In this document: in pieces, positions 1 through 7,441 of the stretch
How positions within the stretch are numbered: position 1 is the first letter of the stretch
How the letters are laid out: each line of letters begins with the position of its first letter
Assembly: GCA_027449865.1 (NCBI GenBank)
Contig: DAIDKV010000014.1
Span: 36,766-100,765, forward strand
DNA length: 64,000 nt
Source of the DNA: Planctomycetales bacterium
GTDB lineage: Bacteria; Planctomycetota; Planctomycetia; Isosphaerales; Isosphaeraceae
Reading direction: 5' to 3'
Made by a program: the position numbers and the translations under genes
The notes under the pieces: generated by a model
What the model saw: the letters and a program-made list of their open reading frames with translations, nothing else
The model's database searches: none
Told to the model about the DNA's origin: nothing

Positions 1-413
1 GCTCGGGCGGGACGTCTTCCGGAGGTACCGGCTCGGGGCTTTCCTCAGGGGGTTCGGCTTCGACCCAGGGCACCTCACCTGGCAGCAACGGCCAGAGTGA
101 CTTGACTCCCATACCGCTCGTCGTCCGAGTCGTCCGGATTCACCGCCGGAGTCAGATCCGGGTTTTCAATGCGACTACGGGGGCGCTGCGGTTCTCGATC
201 CTTCCCTTCGGCAAGATGTACAAGGGCCGTGTCAACGCCCATTTGTCGTATTCCCAGGGCAGCAATCTTCCCTTGATCGTCGCCCAGACGCATCCCGGGC
301 CCCGACGCTACGTGACACGTGTCTTCAGCGCCCTGAATGGTACCGTGATTCCTGGAAAACGTCTCGTATCCGTCTCACCATCGCATTACCCATTCCTCAA
401 GCGACATCGGTGA
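1..413 (+). CDS. C-terminal part of a secreted surface/FG-GAP-like protein (partial)
   Basis: The reading frame is open from the window edge, so the gene starts upstream. The visible part begins with a Gly/Ser/Thr-rich linker (about 30 residues). A beta-rich segment of about 100 residues follows, with a phrase of the type IRVFNATTGALRFSILPF, then VTRVFSALNGTVIPG. Alternating hydrophobic strands ending in 'hydrophobic-N/D-xx-G' resemble C-terminal repeats of large exported planctomycete proteins (FG-GAP or cell-surface types). This is family-level inference. It ends at a TGA at 411-413. An internal TTG at 102 is not needed as a start because the frame continues upstream. The exact family and function are unknown. 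Confidence 0.65.
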   Translation, partial: SGGTSSGGTGSGLSSGGSASTQGTSPGSNGQSDLTPIPLVVRVVRIHRRSQIRVFNATTGALRFSILPFGKMYKGRVNAHLSYSQGSNLPLIVAQTHPGPRRYVTRVFSALNGTVIPGKRLVSVSPSHYPFLKRHR

Positions 414-727
414 AGCAGAGCAAACGCGACGTTGCCCGATTCGAAAACAGGACGCCATGGATTGGCCCACCGAGGAGAGCCATCGACCGCGTGGGGGCGA
501 GAAGGGGGACTTAACCCCTTGTTGACGCTTGCATCCTATAAGGTGTCAGATACCTTAAGCTAAGGCTATAAGGTGTCTGATCCCTTCAGGCCAGGCCAAG
601 CTGGGCGAGATCCTGATGCGTGCGCGGGAAGTGCTTGCATGCGAGTGATCAGGGATCAGTGATCGGAGCGGCGGGCGTGGTTTCCGGCTCGGTAGGATCG
701 ATGGGGGCTGCCGACGTTCGATCGGGG
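414..727. other. intergenic stretch with a paired repeat
   Basis: No convincing gene is seen between the end of the surface protein and the small zinc-ribbon gene on the other strand. The short ORFs overlapping it have arginine/proline-rich composition typical of GC-rich shadows. Its only clear structure is the 30-base direct repeat at 536-595, annotated separately. Confidence 0.6.
536..595. repeat. two tandem copies of a ~30-bp REP-like unit
   Basis: Two adjacent 30-base units (536-565 and 566-595) both begin CTATAAGGTGTC and then share GAT-CCTT-AG spacing, differing at about seven positions. The core AAGGTGTCnGATnCCTT is close to a palindrome, so each unit can form a small hairpin. Intergenic AAGGTGTCTGA-type palindromes recall REP elements moved by RAYT transposases. 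No RAYT gene is present in the window, so that link is inference. Confidence 0.6.
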
Positions 728-913
728 CTAGCTTCGCTCGCCCGTCGGGTCGGTGATGACCACAGCCTGTTTCTTCGGTCTCGGCGGGTCGGATTGCCGT
801 ACGGCACACTGCGGGTGGATTCCCGCACGAGAGTAGACCTCTTGATGGCAGACCGGGCAGCGCCCCCTGGTCGAGACAGGCTTGGGCAACGTGTGATAAT
901 AACTACCTGGCAT
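728..913 (-). CDS. small zinc-ribbon-like protein (61 aa)
   Basis: The ATG at 913 follows a GGAAGGGGAC ribosome-binding region, which favours it over the longer upstream reading frame. The predicted protein starts MPGSYYHTLPKP and carries CPVCHQEVYSRAGIHPQC near residues 19-36. That is a CxxC plus a downstream H/C pair and could form a compact zinc site. The tail PPRPKKQAVVITDP is basic and probably extended. No enzyme domain fits in this length. A nucleic-acid or protein-binding role is only a guess from the zinc-ribbon look. It has no obvious operon partner. Confidence 0.55.
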   Translation of the reverse strand: MPGSYYHTLPKPVSTRGRCPVCHQEVYSRAGIHPQCAVRQSDPPRPKKQAVVITDPTGERS

Positions 914-984
914 GGGTGTCCCCTTCCGTGTAGGGTCAACGCTGGCTGAGGATTCACGAAACGGTGTGGCGCGGTCAGCCTCGC

Positions 985-1329
985 TCACGAGCGCCGGGGT
1001 CTCACGGCACGCCTGGCGACAGAGGCGGGGGCATCGCTCTGTCCGAGCGGCTTCCATTCCAGTTGGACGAGGGGATGGCCTGAGGCGGGATCGATCTGTC
1101 CAAGGTCGGTGACGTCGGTGAGGCAGACGAGCACCGAATCGCCCCCCTGGACGTAGGCGGGAGGCTGACCCGGACGGGCTTGCGAGAGGGCGAACAGCAC
1201 ACTATCACCGGCTGAGATGGCCTCGCCATGCGGCAAGGGCACGACCGCCCGGCAACTGCGGCCACGTTCGACCTCCGAGATCCTCAGGTCGTTCGCGGGG
1301 AACGTCTTCATGGAGAAGTCCCATAGCAT
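985..1329 (-). CDS. hypothetical protein, possibly ASCH/PUA-like (114 aa)
   Basis: A 114-residue protein starting MLWDFSMKTFPANDL; an internal Met at residue 7 (1311) is an equally possible start because neither has a good ribosome-binding site. The pattern FPANDLRISEVERGRSCRAVVPLP followed later by GDSVLFALSQ and GGDSVLVCLTDV resembles small beta-barrel ASCH/PUA-like folds, in which a short N-terminal helix is followed by 'GD-V' strands. This is weak fold recognition by eye, not a firm family call. The arginine-rich end is probably disordered. Confidence 0.45.
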   Translation of the reverse strand: MLWDFSMKTFPANDLRISEVERGRSCRAVVPLPHGEAISAGDSVLFALSQARPGQPPAYVQGGDSVLVCLTDVTDLGQIDPASGHPLVQLEWKPLGQSDAPASVARRAVRPRRS

Positions 1330-1543
1330 GTAGAGGTGAGGATATCAGCGATTGTGGCAGCAGTCGGGCTGGGGAGGGGCGTCCGCGCCACGACGAGATC
1401 GCCAAAACGCTGACCGACCGGCAAAATTCGGCCTGATCCGGCTCGACGGCGCAGGAAATTCGCACGGTCGGCCATGGAAACCGCTGGGGCGAGGTATCTC
1501 GCCCCCGAGGATCACCCTCTCTGGCAGTCCCTTTGCCGGGCGA

Positions 1544-1867
1544 TTAATAGCGACCGCCGCCGTAGCCGCCGCCGCCGCCACGACCGCCGTAGCCGCCGCC
1601 GCCGCCGCCCGAGCGGGCCTCACGGGGCTTGGCCTCGTTCACCGTCAGGTTGCGGCCATCGTGGTTACGACCGTTGAGGCCCTCGATGGCGGCATGCGCC
1701 TCGGCCTCGGTGCTCATTTCCACGAAGGCGAATCCCTTCGAGCGATTCGAGTCCCGATCGACGATGACCTGGGCACTTTCCACCGTCCCGAACGGCGAGA
1801 ACAACGCCTCCAGGTCGGACTCATTGACGTTGTAGGTGAGGTTGCCGACGTACAGCTTCCTGGACAA
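1544..1867 (-). CDS. glycine-rich RRM RNA-binding protein (107 aa)
   Basis: A single RNA recognition motif followed by a glycine tail. RNP2 is LYVGNL (residues 5-10) and RNP1 is KGFAFVEM (about 44-51), with the aromatic residues that stack on RNA. From about residue 86 the protein is GGGGGGYGGRGGGGGYGGG. The start is TTG at 1867, where MSRKLYVGNL begins directly, with GGAG seven bases upstream. Bacterial proteins of this layout are typically cold- or stress-induced single-stranded RNA binders. The AT-rich leader upstream (about 2040-2100) fits a strongly regulated gene, but regulation is inferred. Confidence 0.93.
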   Translation of the reverse strand: MSRKLYVGNLTYNVNESDLEALFSPFGTVESAQVIVDRDSNRSKGFAFVEMSTEAEAHAAIEGLNGRNHDGRNLTVNEAKPREARSGGGGGGYGGRGGGGGYGGGRY

Positions 1868-2299
1868 GGATCGACTCCGCGAGCGAGAAGACGGCGGCCC
1901 GCGGCGTGCTTTCCGGGCCGAGGAGAAAGGCGGGCTCGGGGCGAGCCCGGCGGGCGGGAAGGGCGAGGGAGGGGAGCAGAGACCGGCTCGTTGAGGGCCG
2001 GAGGTGCCTCTCGGTCGTCAGACCAACCACCTCGACTATAACCTCACGCAACGAAAAAAGGAATATAAAATTCAGCGAAACCTTTTCTTTTCTGATATCG
2101 GGCGGAACCGGATCACCTCTGGGAGGCAGAAAAGGTGCCAGAAACCGTTTCTGATCGCCAGGTCAGCGACCCTTTATCACGACGTGTGGATATGTCATCG
2201 TGGCAAGGGGAGCCCTTTGCCGCTCCCACCACCGAGGACAGCCCTCGATCGTCTGGGGATTTTCCTGTTCGCTCGGTGGGCCGAGCTCATCCTGCATGG
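1868..2299. other. long intergenic region, probable leader/promoter of the RRM gene
   Basis: A 430-base gap with an unusually AT-rich core at about 2041-2100, including AAAAAAGGAATATAAAATTC on the plus strand. On the minus strand this gives TATATT-like and TTATAGT-like hexamers suitable as -10 elements for the RRM gene. ORFs crossing it lack family features and are likely spurious. The remainder (2150-2299) shows nothing I recognise. Confidence 0.4.
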
Positions 2300-3043
2300 C
2301 TACAGGGCTTCGCTCTCGGCGTTTCGGAGTTTCGCGGGGTGATGATTTCGACGTCCGCGGAACGGGTCGAACTGCCCGCGCTCGATCTTGAGCCGCTCGA
2401 AAGCTTCCAGCCTGGGCCGCACCCGGTCCAGAATCTCATTCATCGACCAGACCTGATAATCGTGGCCGTCGAAGCCGACGTCGAGCGCCGGCCAGGCCGC
2501 GGCGTCCTTCACCGGACAACGGCTCGGGTCACGCTCGTAGATTCCATGAACGTGACCGTAGAGATGGATATTGGGCGCATCCACGGTCGCATGATGTTGA
2601 CTGTTCCAGGTGACCATGGGGTAATGGTTCAGGGTGAGTTTGACCCCCTGGACCTGGATTTCCACCTGGTCGTGGGTCGATGAGAAGAGGTCGCGGATTC
2701 GACGATCGTCGTGGTTTCCCCAGACCAGATGGACGGTCCGGCAGCGGATCTGGTCTCGGAACCAGCGAGCCCGGGAGAGGAGATCCCTCCCGCCGAAGAC
2801 CCAGTCGCCAAGGCACCAGAGAACGTCGGACGGCTTGACTCTCGCGTTGATGTTCTCGGCGAGTCGGCGATTCATGATCGCCACCGACTCCTCGCCGACA
2901 TGGAAGGCGCTCAGGTCACCCCCATCGGCCTCGATCGCCTGGAGTTGATCGCGATCGGCCGGCGAGAGAAACGCGAAGCGTCGACAATGTTTGATGATGT
3001 TCGCGTGGAAGGCGTGCGGATCGCTGCAAAAAAAAGTCGCCAT
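2300..3043 (-). CDS. metallophosphoesterase (247 aa)
   Basis: A calcineurin-like phosphoesterase. The metal-binding motifs appear in order: DPHAFH at 8-13 (the DxH motif), GD at 79-80, GNHD at 109-112, H140 in LNHYPM, and GHVH at 163-166. Length and motif spacing match the small bacterial subgroup acting on phosphoester substrates; the natural substrate cannot be read from sequence. The unusual DPHAFH replaces the more common DTHFGH but keeps the metal ligands. Likely cytoplasmic, with no signal peptide. The start ATG follows a GGGAG-containing stretch. Confidence 0.9.
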   Translation of the reverse strand: MATFFCSDPHAFHANIIKHCRRFAFLSPADRDQLQAIEADGGDLSAFHVGEESVAIMNRRLAENINARVKPSDVLWCLGDWVFGGRDLLSRARWFRDQIRCRTVHLVWGNHDDRRIRDLFSSTHDQVEIQVQGVKLTLNHYPMVTWNSQHHATVDAPNIHLYGHVHGIYERDPSRCPVKDAAAWPALDVGFDGHDYQVWSMNEILDRVRPRLEAFERLKIERGQFDPFRGRRNHHPAKLRNAESEAL

Positions 3044-3217
3044 CGACTCGACTCCCGGCCTCCTGGCCGCTCAGGCTCTTTTCCATGTCGTCTGGCAATG
3101 TAGACGCCGCGATCGCTCCCAAAGTTCATCCGAGCGCGCGGAGAAAAGCCCGGATCGAGACCGCGGGCCTCAGGATCCAGGCTCCGATTTCCCGGTCCGC
3201 CCCGATCGAGCGAACAA

Positions 3218-3589
3218 TCAGTACGGGAATCCGCCCGAATAGTAACCCGTCAACGGCGACCCGCCGAGGATCATCGAGCCGCCATACGCGCCCGGATAAC
3301 CCAGGCCAAAGCCCGAAAATCCATAATTTCCATAGACACCCGGATATCCGCCGTATCCCAGACCATAGGGGCTGAACGCTGGGTTGACTGTCCGATAGGC
3401 GGGTCGGAAGGCGTAAGGTCGATCGAGGCGGTAACCCCAGGCAGCGCGGGGGTAAGGGTAGGGACGTCCCCATCCGAATCCGCCTCGCCATCCTCGACGA
3501 ATGGGGCCGGCCTCGGCCGAGGGGGCCAGGTGGGCGAGGCTGGTCGCGATCACGGCGAGGACCAGCATTCGACGCAGGGTACGTTTCAT
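3218..3589 (-). CDS. secreted Gly/Tyr/Pro-rich small protein (123 aa)
   Basis: The start at 3589 (MKRTLRRMLVLAV) has GGGAGGAG just upstream and begins a clear signal peptide ending near SAEAG (about residue 27). The mature part is rich in Gly, Tyr, Pro and Arg, for example YGLGYGGYPGVYGNYGFSG. This composition is common in small exported planctomycete proteins of unknown function, possibly envelope or matrix components. The longer upstream frame from 3706 is discarded because it would bury the signal peptide. Confidence 0.7.
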   Translation of the reverse strand: MKRTLRRMLVLAVIATSLAHLAPSAEAGPIRRGWRGGFGWGRPYPYPRAAWGYRLDRPYAFRPAYRTVNPAFSPYGLGYGGYPGVYGNYGFSGFGLGYPGAYGGSMILGGSPLTGYYSGGFPY

Positions 3590-3764
3590 GGATGACTCCT
3601 CCCGGTTGAGCGTTGTGTCGATCCGAGGAGCGCCGACCGAGACAGGAGCGGACGGTGGCGTTCCAGTCCTGGAGTGAGTTCTCTTGCAAGAGAGGCGCCG
3701 GGACATCGAGGACGATCCCGATCGGATGAAGGACCAGGGGTGTCGAGTTCCGGCCGCCGGTCGG

Positions 3765-4625
3765 TCAGCCGACCCGACAGTGGTAACTGGTCGCGGGGTT
3801 ATCCGCGCGGACGTGCTGGGGATGTCCGAGCTTCCGAATCGCGACGGCCGCCGCGCGCTGGACGCGGATTGAGGAGAGGCCGAGTCGGTCGCCGATCTGC
3901 TGGAAAGACATGGGCGGCTCGCCGGAAAGCCCGTATCGGAGGGTGAGGATCGCGCGATCGATACGCCCGAGCTGGTCGAGGCGATGGAGGATGGCCTCGC
4001 GTTCGTCGCGATCCTCGAAGAGTTCGGCCGGGGTGGAACCTGAGTCGGCCATGGAGATGGATCGCCAGGGGCATTCCCCCAGGCGGAAGACCTGGGCCTG
4101 AATTCGGGAGACGCGGATGGCTCTCGCGACCGCGTCGCGGGTCGTCCTGTCGAGGTTGAGGGCCTCGGCGACCTCGTGGAAGTTGGGGGCGTGGCCCCTC
4201 TCCTGTTTGAGCGCCCGACGGGTGCGTTCCCATCGAGCCATCAGCCGGGCGATGTTCATCGGCACCCGGATGGTGGCTCCCGTATTCGCGAGGGCCGACT
4301 GGATGGCCTCCCGAATCCAGAAATAGGCGCAGGTGCTGAACCGAGTTCCCCGTTTCGGATCGTACTCCTGCGCGGCCCGGATCAGGCCGAGATTCCCCTC
4401 GCCCACGAGGTCCTCGAACGAGAGGCCCCGGTTTTGAAACTGCCTGGCGATGCGGAAAACCAGCCCCAGGTTGGCCTGGACGACCTGGTTCCTCGCCTCG
4501 ATATCGGTCCGAATCCCACGGGCCCCGGGGCGATGTTCCTGGGGCGAATCCGCAACGTCCTCCAGCCTTCCTCCAGAGCCTTCCCGTTCCTTCAACAGCC
4601 AATCACCGTCGTTCGGCGTACTCAT
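3765..4625 (-). CDS. sigma-70 family RNA polymerase sigma factor (286 aa)
   Basis: Region 2 spans about residues 48-116, with DLVGEGNLGLIRAA (72-85) and FSTCAYFWIREAI (96-108), the core-binding and -10 recognition helices. Region 3 follows (VPMNIARLM, 121-129). Region 4 is near residues 228-275 (LRYGLSGEPPMSFQQIGDRLGLS-type HTH). There is no long region 1.1, so this is a short RpoD-like or group 2 sigma factor rather than the main RpoD or an ECF factor. It has its own strong promoter at 4893-4921 and a leader of about 260 bases with two dyads, which suggests autoregulation or post-transcriptional control. Confidence 0.92.
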   Translation of the reverse strand: MSTPNDGDWLLKEREGSGGRLEDVADSPQEHRPGARGIRTDIEARNQVVQANLGLVFRIARQFQNRGLSFEDLVGEGNLGLIRAAQEYDPKRGTRFSTCAYFWIREAIQSALANTGATIRVPMNIARLMARWERTRRALKQERGHAPNFHEVAEALNLDRTTRDAVARAIRVSRIQAQVFRLGECPWRSISMADSGSTPAELFEDRDEREAILHRLDQLGRIDRAILTLRYGLSGEPPMSFQQIGDRLGLSSIRVQRAAAVAIRKLGHPQHVRADNPATSYHCRVG

Positions 4626-4710
4626 GGAGCTCGACTCCGGATGTGTGCCTGACCAATAGACCGATCACCTCAACATCGGCCGCCCTGACCGATCCCGCAC
4701 ACAAATCCAC

Positions 4711-4729
4711 GATTCGTCTACAGCGAATC
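4711..4729. promoter_or_regulatory. dyad in the sigma-gene leader
   Basis: GATTCG-TCTACAG-CGAATC forms a six-base dyad with a seven-base centre. It shares the core CGTCTAC-GC-AA with the dyad at 4864-4877, so the two may be bound by the same regulator or form RNA hairpins in the leader. Functional meaning is inferred. Confidence 0.35.
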
Positions 4730-4863
4730 CAGGGCGCTTCGTCTCTGCAAAAAGCTTCCGCGCCCCCAGGGTCCGACCATCGCGGTCCGACCCCGACCTT
4801 GTCCCGGATTTGCGTTCGCTCGCTCATCTCAGAGGTCGTTCTCTGACCCTTCGCAAGGTGCAT

Positions 4864-4877
4864 TTGCGTCTACGCAA
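4864..4877. promoter_or_regulatory. operator-like dyad just downstream of the sigma-gene -10
   Basis: TTGCGT-CT-ACGCAA is a perfect inverted repeat located roughly +9 to +22 relative to the predicted start of the 4893-4921 promoter. That is a typical place for a repressor site. The factor is unknown. Confidence 0.4.
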
Positions 4878-4892
4878 TATGCTGACGGTTCC

Positions 4893-4921
4893 ATTTTAAG
4901 CGCAAGAACGGCGATTGTCAA
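4893..4921 (-). promoter_or_regulatory. sigma-70 promoter of the sigma-factor gene
   Basis: On the minus strand TTGACA (4921-4916) is followed after exactly 17 bases by TAAAAT (4898-4893). This is a near-consensus housekeeping promoter in a locally AT-rich patch. It would give a transcript beginning near 4886, leaving a leader of about 260 bases before the ATG at 4625. Confidence 0.7.
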
Positions 4922-4943
4922 AAGAGAACGGGAAATCCGAGGA

Positions 4944-4976
4944 GAAAAAAAGGGGTCGCCGGCTTATTCAGGCCGA
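4944..4976 (-). terminator. possible terminator after the WD40 gene
   Basis: On the minus strand CGGC-CTGAATAA-GCCG is followed by GCGACCCC and then seven T residues. The stem is short and the T-run is eight bases away from it, so this is only a moderate candidate. Confidence 0.35.
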
Positions 4977-5019
4977 ATTCTTGGTCTGAGGCGCGAAGTG
5001 GAGAGGCTGGGGGCTGGGC

Positions 5020-6030
5020 TCATCCGTTGCCGGAGGCCAGACGGATGGAACGGAGATAGCCGTCGTGATGAGCGGTGGCGATTCGGAGGCCGTCGGGATG
5101 GATATGTAAGTCGCGAACGGGGTTAGGGAGGGCGAGCCGGTGATGGGACTTGTCGGTCCCAGGCTTCCAGAAGAGGAGGAATCCGCCGCTGGTCCCGCTG
5201 GAGGCGGCGACGATCGAGCCATCGGCGAGGAACCCGAGGTTCCAGACGACTCCGCTGGTAATTCCGTCCGCGGTCAGGGTGCGGACGAGTTTGCGATTTC
5301 GGGAATCAAAGACAAGGACGAGCGGCTCGCTGACGGCGCCCAGGGGATTGGAGGCCTTGTGCAGTCCGCCGGCGGCGATGAGCGAGCCGTCGACCGAGGT
5401 TGCGAGGCCGCGGACGCCTCCGAACTCGACGAGCTGGCTGGCGTCGTGATGGTGGAGGGCCTTCGCGTCGAAGGTGCCGGCCTCGCGGCCGGTCGCGACG
5501 TCCCAGCGTCGGAGCGAGCCGAGCAGGTCTCCGGAGAGGAGCGTCTTGCCGTCGGGCTCAAAAGCGAGGGAGTAGACCTGTCCCTCGTGGCCGGTCAGGT
5601 CGTGGAGGCGACGGCCGGTGGCCGTCTCCCAGATTCGGACGGAGCGGTCGTTGCCGCCGCTGGCGACGAGACGGCCGTCGGGCGAGGCCGCGAGGGCCCG
5701 AATCCATCCCTGGTGCGCCTCGGTTTTGCGGAGGAGCCGGGGCGCCTCGCCGCCGACCTCCCAGGCGACCAGCCGGCCATCACCGCCGCCCGAGAAGAGC
5801 GTCCCGCTGTTGGGCGTGGTCGCGAGGGCGAAGACCCAGGAATCGTGCCCGCCCGTCAGCGGAACGTTTTTGCCGTCGGCCAGGGCGATTCGATGGATCG
5901 TCGGGCCCTGTACGCCACAATACACGAACCGACCCTTCGGCTCGACCCGGCAGCAGACCATTGAGGTTCCGACATTCCACTGCGCGGCGATGTGCGCCTT
6001 CCCCGGATCGAAGCCGGTGGGGATGCCCAT
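5020..6030 (-). CDS. WD40 repeat protein (336 aa)
   Basis: At least five to six WD-type repeats are visible, with GH-rich turns and WD/WE ends, such as DGRLVASGGNDRSVRIWE and DGKTLLSGDLLGSLRRWD. The total length fits one seven-bladed propeller. No signal peptide is seen. In planctomycetes such proteins commonly follow DUF1549/DUF1553 and DUF1501 genes, as here (63 bases after DUF1501). A scaffold role alongside those proteins is likely, but the function of the set is not established. Confidence 0.9.
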   Translation of the reverse strand: MGIPTGFDPGKAHIAAQWNVGTSMVCCRVEPKGRFVYCGVQGPTIHRIALADGKNVPLTGGHDSWVFALATTPNSGTLFSGGGDGRLVAWEVGGEAPRLLRKTEAHQGWIRALAASPDGRLVASGGNDRSVRIWETATGRRLHDLTGHEGQVYSLAFEPDGKTLLSGDLLGSLRRWDVATGREAGTFDAKALHHHDASQLVEFGGVRGLATSVDGSLIAAGGLHKASNPLGAVSEPLVLVFDSRNRKLVRTLTADGITSGVVWNLGFLADGSIVAASSGTSGGFLLFWKPGTDKSHHRLALPNPVRDLHIHPDGLRIATAHHDGYLRSIRLASGNG

Positions 6031-6093
6031 GTGTGGCCTCGTTTTCCTTTGGAGGTTGTAAAGGAGTCGAGTGGGGGGGTCACGATTTCGGAT

Positions 6094-7386
6094 TCAAGCG
6101 AGAACAGCCTGGATCGCCCTGGCGGCGGGGTCGGCGATCGGCATTTCCCGGCCCTCGATGTCGAAGGAATCCGTCGAATCCACACCGACGGCCTGGAGAT
6201 ACGTGTGGAATAGAGCCGCCGAGCTGACCTGGCCGTCGACCACCTCGGTTCCCCGGGCGTTGGTCTTGCCGTAGGCCGCGCCTCGCTGGATCTTGCCGCC
6301 AGCCAGGACGACACTCCAGGCGTGCGACCAGTGATCGCGTCCGTAAAGGTGGTTGATCCCGGGCGTTCGGCCGAACTCCGAATTGACCACGATCAGCGTG
6401 CTGTCGAGCATTCCCCGGTCGTGAAGATCGGCGACAAAGGCCGCGAACGCCCGGTCGAACTCGCCCAGCTGCTCGATGTGGAAGTTGAAGTTCTCGTTGT
6501 GCGTGTCGTAGTTCGCGTGCCAGACCTGCACGAACGTGGCCCCCTGCTCCAGCAGGCGGCGGGTCATCAGGCAATGCCGGCCGAAAGACGTCTTGCCGTA
6601 TCGGTCGAAATCGCGGGGCGGCTCCTTGCTGACGTCGAAGACGTCCTTCTTTCGCATCAGCCCCAGGGCCTGCTCGTAAGAATAAGTGTACGCCTCGGTC
6701 ACCGCCGTTCGCCTGCGCCTGAGGAATCGCTCGTTGACCTGGCGGCGGAAGTCCTGGCGAGCCGCGTCCATCGCCTCGCTCACCTGGCCGGGTCGGTCGG
6801 TGTACTGAGGCGGCTTACCCTCGGCGAGATGGACACTCGAATACCGGGGGCCCAGATAGGCGGCGTCGCTCCCGCGCCCGCCACCACCCCAGGGAAGCAG
6901 GACGATATGCCCCGGAATCGCCGAGCCCTCGGGTGACATCGTTCGGGCACAGACCGCACCGAGCGCGGGGTAGTCGGCCGCGGGCGACTGGCGACGCCCG
7001 GTCTGCATCAGGTACTGGCCCTTCCCGTGATCGTCCTCGCTCGTGTTAACCCCGCGGACCAGGCAAAGATGGTGCATCTGCCGGGCGACCTCGGGAAGAA
7101 GCTCCGAGATCCGGATTCCAGGAACCGAGGTTTCGATCGAACGGAACGGGCCGCCGGTCTCGGTTCCGGGCTTCGGGTCCCAGCTTTCCAGTTGGCTGAG
7201 ACCGCCATGCATGTAGAAAACCACGACCCGCTTCTGGTCCTTCGCCAGCATTCCGGCCGCGGCCGGGCGGGAGAAGATCCCAAGTCCGTTGGCCATCGTT
7301 CCGGCGGCCGTGCCGACCATCCCGGCCAGGAACTTTCGACGAGCGATCGCGTGATCCGACGATCGACAAGCGTAGGTGCATTCCAT
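6094..7386 (-). CDS. DUF1501 family protein with Tat signal (430 aa)
   Basis: The N-terminus contains ARRKFLAGMVGTAAG (residues 15-29), a twin-arginine signal, followed by a sulfatase/alkaline phosphatase-like DUF1501 body. Recognisable segments are VVFYMHGGLSQLESWDPKP near the start and NSEFGRTPGINHLYGRDHW near residues 346-364. The family belongs to the alkaline phosphatase-like fold and is greatly expanded in planctomycetes; its substrate is unknown. The ATG at 7386 has a GGAGGG ribosome-binding site. It sits 55 bases after the DUF1549/DUF1553 gene and is presumably exported folded to the periplasm. Confidence 0.93.
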   Translation of the reverse strand: MECTYACRSSDHAIARRKFLAGMVGTAAGTMANGLGIFSRPAAAGMLAKDQKRVVVFYMHGGLSQLESWDPKPGTETGGPFRSIETSVPGIRISELLPEVARQMHHLCLVRGVNTSEDDHGKGQYLMQTGRRQSPAADYPALGAVCARTMSPEGSAIPGHIVLLPWGGGGRGSDAAYLGPRYSSVHLAEGKPPQYTDRPGQVSEAMDAARQDFRRQVNERFLRRRRTAVTEAYTYSYEQALGLMRKKDVFDVSKEPPRDFDRYGKTSFGRHCLMTRRLLEQGATFVQVWHANYDTHNENFNFHIEQLGEFDRAFAAFVADLHDRGMLDSTLIVVNSEFGRTPGINHLYGRDHWSHAWSVVLAGGKIQRGAAYGKTNARGTEVVDGQVSSAALFHTYLQAVGVDSTDSFDIEGREMPIADPAARAIQAVLA

Positions 7387-7441
7387 CGGACGGGCCCTCC
7401 TGGAGATCGGGTGTCGAAAGGGGTACGATCGCCTGGAATTT

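Larger units (their letters stand above)
4626..5019. other. intergenic region: sigma-factor leader plus WD40 terminator
   Basis: This gap holds the promoter of the sigma gene (4893-4921), two dyads (4711-4729 and 4864-4877) and a hairpin with an A/T run (4944-4976) that probably ends the upstream WD40 transcript. I see no coding region; the ORF at 4603-4863 overlaps the sigma start and has no family features. Confidence 0.6.

Noticed and set aside
4603..4863. An 86-residue minus-strand frame upstream of the sigma factor
   Set aside because: It overlaps the sigma-factor start, has no ribosome-binding site of note and no family features; the region is the leader.
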